Source of the DNA: Candidatus Woesebacteria bacterium UBA5073
Lineage (GTDB): Bacteria > Patescibacteriota > Microgenomatia > UBA8517
Assembly: GCA_002415845.1 (NCBI GenBank)
Contig: DIAR01000047.1
Span: 1 to 25,543, forward strand
Length of the DNA: 25,543 nt
Direction: 5' to 3'
Part shown: piece after piece, positions 19,753 through 25,543 of the stretch
How the letters are laid out: each line of letters opens with the position of its first letter
Position numbering within the stretch: position 1 is the first letter of the stretch
Translations under genes and position numbers: made by a program
The notes under the pieces: model-generated
What the model saw: only the letters and a program-made list of their open reading frames with translations
Told to the model about the DNA's origin: nothing
The model's database searches: none

Positions 19753-20198
19753 TGAAAGTCTACATCGGGTCAGACCACAGAGGTTTTGCTTTAAAGGAAA
19801 AAATTAATCGGTGGTTATTTGAGAATAAAATTGAATCTTTGGATTTGGGGGCTTTAAGTTTGGATCCGACCGATGACTATACCAAATATGCAACTGAGGT
19901 TGCCTCTTTGGTAGGGAAGGAAAACAGTCAAGGAATTCTTCTTTGCGGTTCCGGTGTTGGAGTCGAGGTTGTGGCCAATAAATTTGACGGGGTGAGGGCT
20001 TCAATCGGAAAATCTCCGGAACAGGTTAAGAAGGGGAGAGAGGATGATGATATGAATATCTTGGTTATTGCCGCCGACTTTACCAAGGAAAGTGAAGCTT
20101 TGGAGATGGTTAAAGTTTTTCTGGAAACAAAATACCTGAAAAAAGAAAGACATGAAAGACGACTTGCCGACATAAAAAAGATAGAAGCCAACAACTAA
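19752..20198 (+). CDS. rpiB: Ribose-5-phosphate isomerase B
   Basis: The 148-residue protein has the RpiB/LacAB fold marks: VYIGSDHRGFALKEKI, ILLCGSGVGVEVVANKFDGVRA (C65 in the place of the active-site cysteine), then EDDDMNILVIAADF. The last differs from the usual RxHNDANxL, but the Asn is kept. It converts ribose 5-phosphate and ribulose 5-phosphate, joining the pentose phosphate branch with rpe and transketolase downstream. Its ATG shares one base with the tpiA stop (TAATG). Sugar isomerases of the same family with other hexose substrates cannot be excluded, but the neighbourhood supports RpiB. Confidence 0.9.
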   Translation: MKVYIGSDHRGFALKEKINRWLFENKIESLDLGALSLDPTDDYTKYATEVASLVGKENSQGILLCGSGVGVEVVANKFDGVRASIGKSPEQVKKGREDDDMNILVIAADFTKESEALEMVKVFLETKYLKKERHERRLADIKKIEANN

Positions 20199-20200
20199 AT

Positions 20201-21208
20201 ATGCAACTGCCTTCATTAAAAGACATTGATTTGTCAGGAAAAAAAGTTATTCTCAGAGCCGACCTGGATGTTGACGAAAAGTCCGAAAGTGAGATTTTAA
20301 GACTGAAATGCCTTCTTCCAACACTCCAAAAACTAGCCGATGATAAGGCCCAAATAGTGATTATTGGACACAAAGGAAGACCAGATGGGAAGGTGGTGGA
20401 AGAACTCTCTCTAAAACCGGTAGCTGACATCTTAAGTCGTCTCTTGGAAAAAGAAATTAGCTTTTGTCCGACTATTAAGGATGTCAATTTCCAAAACGGA
20501 ATTTGCCTTTTGGAAAATTTAAGATTTGACCCAAGGGAAGAGGGCAACGATCCGGGTTTTGCTCAAGAGTTGGCATCAATGGGTGAATTTTATGTTAATG
20601 ATGCCTTTGCTTCATCGCATCGGGCCCACGCTTCCATTGTCGGGATTCCTAAACTCTTACCCCATGCAGCCGGGTTTCAATTTCAGAAAGAAGTTAAAGC
20701 TTTAAGTGCGGTTTTTGAAAATACACCCAGGCCTGTTCTGTCTCTTATAGGGGGAATAAAGGAAGATAAACTGGAATATCTGGAAGGCTTTAAGGACATT
20801 TCCGATTTGGTCATTATTGCGGGACGCCTGCCTGATTATTTAATGCTTAAGGGTGTTGAATATAAAGATCCGAAAATCATTGTTTCGAATCTCAATCCGG
20901 ATAAAGAAGACATTACCATTCACTCCATTGAAAGAATTGAAGAAGAAATTGCCAAAGCCAAAACAATTATCCTGGCCGGACCGATCGGTAAATATGAAGA
21001 TGAAGGCCATAGGTTGGGGACAGAACGGGTTCTTGATGCTCTTGCTAACAGTCAGGCCAGAAAAATTGCGGCCGGAGGCGATACGGGGAAGATGCTGCAA
21101 TTTTTCCACAAGGAATCGGTTTTTAGTTTCATCTCAACCGGCGGCGGGGCTGCTTTGGAATTTTTGGTTAAAAAGACTTTACCCGGGATAGAAGCGCTGT
21201 TAAACTGA
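20201..21208 (+). CDS. pgk: Phosphoglycerate kinase, compact form
   Basis: This 335-residue protein is clearly shorter than the usual 390-400. The N-domain shows VILRADLDV (for RVDFNVP), IIGHKGRPDG, LLENLRFDPREEGND and FYVNDAFASSHRAHAS. The C-domain shows LIGGIKEDKLEYL (for GGAKVSDKI), ILAGPIGKYEDEGH (for NGPMGVFE), IAAGGDTGKM and STGGGAALEFL. It transfers phosphate between 1,3-bisphosphoglycerate and ADP. The nucleotide-side loop differences and deletions are unusual and may alter nucleotide preference, but the key glycine, arginine and GGDT motifs remain. It starts two bases after rpiB and is followed within 8 bases by gap. Confidence 0.92.
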   Translation: MQLPSLKDIDLSGKKVILRADLDVDEKSESEILRLKCLLPTLQKLADDKAQIVIIGHKGRPDGKVVEELSLKPVADILSRLLEKEISFCPTIKDVNFQNGICLLENLRFDPREEGNDPGFAQELASMGEFYVNDAFASSHRAHASIVGIPKLLPHAAGFQFQKEVKALSAVFENTPRPVLSLIGGIKEDKLEYLEGFKDISDLVIIAGRLPDYLMLKGVEYKDPKIIVSNLNPDKEDITIHSIERIEEEIAKAKTIILAGPIGKYEDEGHRLGTERVLDALANSQARKIAAGGDTGKMLQFFHKESVFSFISTGGGAALEFLVKKTLPGIEALLN

Positions 21209-21216
21209 ATTTAATT

Positions 21217-22320
21217 ATGATTAAAGTTGGCATTAATGGTTTTGGTAGAATCGGCAGAATTGCTTTTCGGATTGCCCTTTTGAAACACTCCGATGAGCTT
21301 TCTTTTGGGGCTATCAACACTTCAGGTTCAATGGAAGCGGAAGGCTGGGCATATTTAACCAATCACGATACGACTTACCGTAAATTCGAATTGGAAGTAA
21401 AAAGTAAAAACACCAAAGAAGCCAAAAACGTGACCGATGAGGATCCCTTAATTGGTTACTTAACAATTCCCGAAAGAAACCTGGAAATTCCGCTTTTGGC
21501 CCAAAGAGATCCGGCTAAGATTCCCTGGAAAAATTATGGTGTGGATATTGTGATTGAATCAACCGGCAAGTTTACAAGCGAAGAAGAAGCCAAAAAACAT
21601 GCCATAGGGGGTGCCAAAAGAGTGATTATTTCGGCTCCGGCCAAAGGAGAAAATGTCGGAACATATGTTTTGGGCGTTAATGAATACAAAGGCGGGGAAG
21701 TGTTATCCAACTCTTCCTGTACCACCAACTGTGTGGCTCCCGTGATGGCTGTACTGGAGGCCTCTTTTGGTATTGAGAAAGCGGCCATGACAACCACCCA
21801 TGCTTATACCGACGATCAAAACCTGCATGATAATTCCCACAAAGACTTAAGGCGTTCCAGAGCGGCTGCCCAAAACATTATTCCAACCACAACCGGAGCG
21901 GCTATCTCCACGACCGAAACTATCCCTTCTCTTAAGGGGAAGTTTGATGGAAAGGCTCTGAGAGTTCCGGTTATCACCGGTTCAATTACCGATTTTGCCG
22001 TTCTTCTGAAAAAAAGCGTGACGGTTGAAGAAGTAAATGAGGCTTTTGCCAAAGCAACCGAGAATCCGCTTTATCGGGGGATATTGGCTGTGACCAAAGA
22101 AGAATTAGTTTCCTCCGATATTATTGGCAGAAGCGAGTCGGCCATTGTTGATTTATCTCTTACCCAGGTCATTGATGGTAACTTAATTAAAGTCTTTGCC
22201 TGGTATGACAATGAATGGGGCTATGCCAACAGGCTTATCGAACAAGTAATCAGAGTCGGCCGGGGTTTGGGATCAAACACGGCTCCAACCGATCCAATTT
22301 CCAACGCATGGTCAAAATAA
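21217..22320 (+). CDS. gap: Glyceraldehyde-3-phosphate dehydrogenase
   Basis: The 367-residue protein has the Rossmann start VGINGFGRIGRIAF, the active site LSNSSCTTNCVAPVM (C168), TTTHAYTDDQNLHDNSHKDL (H195), RRSRAAAQNIIPTTTGAA and KVFAWYDNEWGYANRLIE. It oxidises glyceraldehyde 3-phosphate with inorganic phosphate. Two oddities: about 25-30 extra residues near 62-95 (KSKNTKEAKNVTDEDPLIGY), and INTSGS where NAD-specific enzymes have IND. The absence of that aspartate suggests that NADP may be accepted. The 3' end overlaps rpe by 13 bases. Confidence 0.95.
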   Translation: MIKVGINGFGRIGRIAFRIALLKHSDELSFGAINTSGSMEAEGWAYLTNHDTTYRKFELEVKSKNTKEAKNVTDEDPLIGYLTIPERNLEIPLLAQRDPAKIPWKNYGVDIVIESTGKFTSEEEAKKHAIGGAKRVIISAPAKGENVGTYVLGVNEYKGGEVLSNSSCTTNCVAPVMAVLEASFGIEKAAMTTTHAYTDDQNLHDNSHKDLRRSRAAAQNIIPTTTGAAISTTETIPSLKGKFDGKALRVPVITGSITDFAVLLKKSVTVEEVNEAFAKATENPLYRGILAVTKEELVSSDIIGRSESAIVDLSLTQVIDGNLIKVFAWYDNEWGYANRLIEQVIRVGRGLGSNTAPTDPISNAWSK

Positions 22321-22955
22321 TTCCGGCTATTCTGACAAACTCCATTTCGGAAATCGAAGAAAAAGTTTCTTTGATTGAAGGGACTTTAGATTCGGTTCAG
22401 ATTGATATTATTGACGGTGTGTATGCTTCAAATAAAACGGTTGATCCCTCGGCTTTGGAGGTAATTGATACGGATGTTAACATCGATTTTCATTTGATGA
22501 CCAAAAATCCGGTTGATTGGGTGGAAAAGTGTGTTACGGGCGGAGCCGAGCGGATTATCGGGCAAATTGAATTAATGGATAGCCAAATTGATTTTGTCGA
22601 AAAAGTTACCGAGGTTGGAGCTAAAGTCGGACTGGCTTTAAATATTGACACACCAATAACCAAAATTGCACCAGAAGTCTTAAACAGTATCGATGTTGTT
22701 TTGGTGATGGGCTATTCGGCCGGGTTTGGTGGACAGCCTCTTAACCCAAAAGCTTTGGAGAAGATGAAAGAACTAAAAACTCTAAAGCAGAAAGCCAATT
22801 TAACGTTTACAATAAGTCTAGACGGGGGAGTAAACTTAGGTAACATTAAAAGTATTGTTGAAGCAGGCGCTGATGAGGTCGCCATTGGCAGTTTGTTTAA
22901 CGGGGATTTAAAAGACAATGTTAATCGATATCAAACAATTATTTCAAAAGAATAA
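22308..22955 (+). CDS. rpe: Ribulose-phosphate 3-epimerase-like protein
   Basis: The 215-residue protein is a TIM barrel with the RPE landmarks: IIPAILTNSISEIEEKV, VQIDIIDGVYASNK (first catalytic aspartate), IDFHLMTKNPVDWVE, VLVMGYSAGFGGQPL (for VMSVNPGFGGQ), and ISLDGGVNLGNIKSIVEAG (second catalytic aspartate). RPE interconverts ribulose and xylulose 5-phosphate. I start at 22308 (MVKIIPAIL), inside the end of gap; the frame is open further upstream to 22215, but the extra residues precede the first barrel strand. The changed GYSAGFGG loop may mean a different sugar phosphate is used, but the neighbouring transketolase favours RPE. Confidence 0.85.
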   Translation: MVKIIPAILTNSISEIEEKVSLIEGTLDSVQIDIIDGVYASNKTVDPSALEVIDTDVNIDFHLMTKNPVDWVEKCVTGGAERIIGQIELMDSQIDFVEKVTEVGAKVGLALNIDTPITKIAPEVLNSIDVVLVMGYSAGFGGQPLNPKALEKMKELKTLKQKANLTFTISLDGGVNLGNIKSIVEAGADEVAIGSLFNGDLKDNVNRYQTIISKE

Positions 22956-23556
22956 TCATAAGATTAGGAAAGTTGCCTATTTCGGTTTTGCCGATGCCAA
23001 ACCTGATGACCCTTTATATAAGGAAGCCTTTGAATGTGCCAAATACCTAAGTGAGAAAGGCTATGTAGCCATTAACGGCGGTGGTCCTGGAACGATGAGG
23101 GCTGTCTCTGAAGGAGCGAAAGCTTCAAAAGGCAAAACCATCGGAGTGACCTTTTATCCGAAAGACATTACCAATTTTGAAGGCCGGGACAAAGCTAACC
23201 CCCTGGATAAAGAAATCAAAACCCCAAACTACTTAAAAAGAACCTTAAAGCTTCTGGAACTCGGAGATGTTTATGTCATTTTCAGGGGTGGAACAGGCAC
23301 GATTTCCGAATTTGGTATGGCTTGGGGTTTGGCCAGACTATATTTCGGTCACCACAAACCCCTAATCCTTTACGGGGCTTTTTGGAACAACATTGTCAGA
23401 GCTTTTACCGAAAACATGCGCATCAGGGCCGATGATATGAAAGTTTATAAAGTCGTCACGACCCCGGAAGAAGCATATCAGGCCATTCTTTCTTTTGAGG
23501 AAGCCTTAAAAACCCAGAACCACAGCCACAAGGAAGAACAGGCTTTCCAGCTTTAA
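22918..23556 (+). CDS. LOG-family (lysine-decarboxylase-like fold) protein
   Basis: The 212-residue protein has the LOG/TIGR00730-type Rossmann motifs: GYVAINGGGPGTMRAVSEGA, then VIFRGGTGTISEFGMAWGLA, which corresponds to PGGxGTxxE with the Pro replaced. LOG proteins release cytokinin-like bases from their nucleoside monophosphates, and many bacterial members are simple nucleotide 5'-phosphoribohydrolases. The start overlaps the end of rpe by 38 bases, so it is in the same operon, and linkage to ribose-phosphate enzymes fits phosphoribose salvage. No other ATG is available between 22918 and the first strand. Confidence 0.85.
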   Translation: MLIDIKQLFQKNNHKIRKVAYFGFADAKPDDPLYKEAFECAKYLSEKGYVAINGGGPGTMRAVSEGAKASKGKTIGVTFYPKDITNFEGRDKANPLDKEIKTPNYLKRTLKLLELGDVYVIFRGGTGTISEFGMAWGLARLYFGHHKPLILYGAFWNNIVRAFTENMRIRADDMKVYKVVTTPEEAYQAILSFEEALKTQNHSHKEEQAFQL

Positions 23557-23561
23557 ATACC

Positions 23562-24371
23562 ATGACTGCCCAAGAACTGACCAAAATTGCGAAAGAAATT
23601 CGCAAGGACATAATAAGGATGATTAATAAAGCCGGCTCGGGACACCCGGCCGGATCCTTGGGAGTCGCAGAGATCCTGGTTGCCCTTTATTATGCGATAT
23701 TAAATCATGATCCCAAAGAACCTGACTGGTATGAAAGAGACAGATTTATTCTTTCCAACGGTCATGTTTGCCCTGCCCATTATGCTGTCCTTTCCTCGGC
23801 CGGCTACTTTGACCGAAAGGAACTCTTAACCTTAAGGAAACTGGGTTCAAAACTGCAGGGACATCCCTTAAGAGGAAATTTGCTCGGGATTGAAACCACT
23901 TCCGGTCCTTTAGGGGAGGGTTTGGGTCAGGCTGTTGGTATGGCCTTGGCTTCCCGGATGGATGGGAAACATTTTCGGATTTACTGTTTAACTTCCGATG
24001 GGGAACATGACTGCGGCAGCCATTGGGAAGCAGTACTCCTCGCGGCCAAATACAAACTGGCCAACTTAACTTTATTCGTGGATCGAAATAACATTCAGAT
24101 TGACGGGAAAACGGAAAACGTTTTACCCCTGGATTCTCTTTTTGATAAGTACATGGCCTTTAATTGGAACGTTAAAGAAGTTGATGGGCATGACATAGTG
24201 GCCATTGTTAATGCCGTTAAGGAGGCTAAAGGTGTTTATGACAAACCAACAGTGATTATCTGCAAAACCACACCTGGTAAAGGCGTTTCCTTTATGGAAG
24301 ATAGGTTTGAATGGCATGGAAAAGCTCCGAATGATGAAGAAGCAAGACTGGCTTTGGAGGAATTGAAATGA
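23562..24371 (+). CDS. Transketolase, N-terminal subunit
   Basis: The 269-residue protein is the thiamine-diphosphate (PP) half of a split transketolase. It has MINKAGSGHPAGSLGVAEIL, HGHPLRGN (as QGHPLRG), TSGPLGEGLGQAVGMALA, and the TPP/Mg motif SDGEHDCGSHWEA...DRNNIQIDG. It ends at the domain boundary (ALEELK). With the next gene it transfers two-carbon units between pentose and hexose phosphates. Its TGA overlaps the next ATG by 4 bases (ATGA), so equal synthesis of the two halves is likely. Split transketolases are known in archaea and several bacteria. Confidence 0.94.
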   Translation: MTAQELTKIAKEIRKDIIRMINKAGSGHPAGSLGVAEILVALYYAILNHDPKEPDWYERDRFILSNGHVCPAHYAVLSSAGYFDRKELLTLRKLGSKLQGHPLRGNLLGIETTSGPLGEGLGQAVGMALASRMDGKHFRIYCLTSDGEHDCGSHWEAVLLAAKYKLANLTLFVDRNNIQIDGKTENVLPLDSLFDKYMAFNWNVKEVDGHDIVAIVNAVKEAKGVYDKPTVIICKTTPGKGVSFMEDRFEWHGKAPNDEEARLALEELK

Positions 24372-25363
24372 TACCAAAAGAACAAAAACTAACTAAAAAA
24401 GTTTTTCAAAAGGGAATTGATATGAAATCAACCAGAGATGCGGTTGGGGAAGCTTTGATTGAAGCTGCCAGAACCAACGACCGGGTAGTTGTTTTAACAG
24501 CCGATTTAAAAGAATCAACCAGAGTTAAAGGTTTTTCTGAAGAATACCCCGAGAGATTTATTGAGGTGGGGGTGGCCGAACAAACCCTGGCTTCAGTTGC
24601 TTCAGGAATGGCCAATTACGGTAAAATTCCTTTCATTACCTCCTTTGCCATTTTTTCACCGGGCAGGAATTGGGAACAGATTAGAACCACAATTGCCTTA
24701 AATGATGTGCCGGTCAAAATTATCGGGGCACACGCAGGGTTTTCGGCCGGACTTGATGGTGGGAACCACCAGTGTCTTGAAGACTTAGCCATTATGCGGG
24801 CAATGCCGAATATGATTGTTGTGGCGCCTGCCGATTTTGAAGAAACCAAGAAGGCTGTTCTGGAAGCCGTAAAGAATAGAAAACCGACATATATAAGAGT
24901 CCAAAGGGAAGTGCAACCAATATTCACGAGCGCAAAATCACCTTTTAAGATAGGCAGGGCGGAAGTAGTTTGGGAGGATAAAAACCCGCAAGTGGCCATT
25001 ATTGCCTGTGGTGCTCAAGTTTATGAATCTCTTTTGGCTGCCAAAGACTTAGAAAAGAAAGGAATCGAGTGTTTAGTAATTAACTGTCATACCATTAAAC
25101 CCATTGATGAAAGAGTCATTATCAGAAGCGCAAAAACAACCGGAGCGGTAGTAACGGTTGAGGAACATCAACAAAACGGGGGATTGGGCAGTGCCGTTTC
25201 TGAAGTTCTGGCCAAGAACTTCCCAGTTCCTATCGAAATGGTGGCCGTAAAAGACAGTTTTGGCGAATCGGGTAAGTATGAAGAACTGATTAAAAAACAT
25301 GGGCTTCGGAAAGAAAATATCATTGAGGCCGTAAAAGAAGTTCTTAAAAGAAAAAATATATAA
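24368..25363 (+). CDS. Transketolase, C-terminal subunit
   Basis: The 331-residue protein contains the pyrimidine-binding domain (STRDAVGEALIEAARTNDRV, then FIEVGVAEQTLASVASGMAN, whose E activates thiamine) and the C-terminal swivelling domain (VVTVEEHQQNGGLGSAVSEV, ending EAVKEVLKRK). The start at 24368 is set by the ATGA overlap with the N-terminal subunit. The first about 18 residues (MIPKEQKLTKKVFQKGID) form an extension before the usual MKSTRDA start at 24422, which is an alternative start with an in-frame ATG. Residues for pentose-phosphate chemistry are shared with DXS, but the split architecture and neighbours fit transketolase. Confidence 0.93.
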   Translation: MIPKEQKLTKKVFQKGIDMKSTRDAVGEALIEAARTNDRVVVLTADLKESTRVKGFSEEYPERFIEVGVAEQTLASVASGMANYGKIPFITSFAIFSPGRNWEQIRTTIALNDVPVKIIGAHAGFSAGLDGGNHQCLEDLAIMRAMPNMIVVAPADFEETKKAVLEAVKNRKPTYIRVQREVQPIFTSAKSPFKIGRAEVVWEDKNPQVAIIACGAQVYESLLAAKDLEKKGIECLVINCHTIKPIDERVIIRSAKTTGAVVTVEEHQQNGGLGSAVSEVLAKNFPVPIEMVAVKDSFGESGKYEELIKKHGLRKENIIEAVKEVLKRKNI

Positions 25364-25371
25364 AATTTTTT

Positions 25372-25394
25372 AATCTTCTTAAAGATTTTATTTC
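25372..25394 (+). terminator. Weak candidate terminator after the transketolase
   Basis: A 6-bp stem AATCTT (25372-25377)/AAGATT (25382-25387) with a CTTA loop is followed by TTATTT. It is AT-only apart from one G-C pair and has an interrupted T-run, so termination is uncertain and read-through to the aldolase gene is possible. Confidence 0.3.
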
Positions 25395-25426
25395 CAAATA
25401 TTGTAAACTGAATAGATCTTATTTAT

Positions 25427-25543
25427 ATGGAAGAAACGATAACCAAACTGCTCAACCCTGTTAAAGGCATCTTGGCGGCGGATGAAAGTACACACACGAT
25501 GGAAAAAAGAATGGCTACCATTAATGTTTCATCCACGCCGGAA
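25427..25543 (+). CDS. Fructose-bisphosphate aldolase class I, N-terminal part (3' end outside window)
   Basis: The 39 visible residues (MEETITKLLNPVKGILAADE, then STHTMEKRMATINV) carry the class I aldolase signature 'GKGILAADES', in which the first G-K is here V-K. Class I enzymes form a Schiff base through a lysine that lies beyond the window. Aldolase cleaves fructose 1,6-bisphosphate into the triose phosphates handled by tpiA and gap upstream, which completes the pathway logic of the cluster. The ATG has no ribosome-binding site; an AT-rich region precedes it, but no -10 box is convincing. Confidence 0.88.
   Translation, partial: MEETITKLLNPVKGILAADESTHTMEKRMATINVSSTPE

Noticed and set aside
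22215..22307. Upstream extension of the rpe frame
   Set aside because: The extra 31 codons lie inside gap and would precede the first barrel strand; the ATG at 22308 gives a normal family start.
1..25543. CRISPR arrays, insertion sequences, prophage genes
   Set aside because: I found no regularly spaced direct repeats, transposase motifs, terminal inverted repeats or phage structural genes. The HNH gene is the only nuclease with mobility potential.

Overview
The window looks like a chromosomal segment of a Candidate Phyla Radiation (Patescibacteria) bacterium, most likely of the Microgenomates type. This is inferred from gene content, with no marker phylogeny. Reasons: small, tightly packed genes; an archaeal-size triosephosphate isomerase; a split transketolase; many short secreted or membrane proteins of unknown function; a group I intron in a tRNA; and frequent starts with no Shine-Dalgarno sequence that sit just downstream of a -10 box. 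Base composition looks moderate and fairly even.

Layout. 1-1726: the end of dnaG followed by rpoD (remnant of the macromolecular-synthesis operon). 1728-3123 (minus): a three-gene overlapping redox cassette (membrane-anchored CPHC thioredoxin-like protein, CPLC membrane protein, helical unknown). 3180-3635: a tiny cysteine-rich protein translationally coupled to a DUF134 DNA-binding protein, behind a promoter with a perfect 16-bp palindrome. 3628-6587: PGM1-like ATP-grasp ligase, anchored unknown protein, cupin, and a two-gene operon ending in a Cse60-like protein. 6764-8460: SET-domain protein and a secreted GH16-like protein with a strong terminator. 8496-10881: DedA, small membrane proteins, MscL and a zinc-ribbon/RG-rich protein. 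10883-11150: remnant of a VOC (glyoxalase-fold) gene and an intact 55-residue gene. 11196-14745 (minus): Nudix-like protein, Tat-signal zinc metalloprotease, SH3-domain membrane protein and an unknown protein.

14834-15438 (minus): tRNA-Asn(GUU) split inside its anticodon by a 185-nt group I intron for which all of P1-P9 can be drawn, with a free-standing HNH endonuclease gene 33 nt upstream of the tRNA. 15570-16451: zinc-ribbon protein. 16610-18826: a probable metal-handling cluster (VIT-like transporter, 57-residue membrane protein, exported unknown, ZIP transporter), leading into a glutaredoxin.

19093-25543: a carbon-metabolism run in the order tpiA, rpiB, pgk, gap, rpe, LOG-family gene, the two transketolase halves, and the start of a class I fructose-bisphosphate aldolase. 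It joins lower glycolysis to the non-oxidative pentose phosphate pathway, with start/stop overlaps that indicate one transcript for most of it.

The most distinctive signals are the intron-split tRNA-Asn beside an HNH gene, the cysteine-rich/DUF134 pair with its palindrome, the redox cassette, a repeated geometry in which a -10 hexamer ends 9 nt before the start codon (leaderless mRNAs), and three terminators with the same two-storey hairpin.
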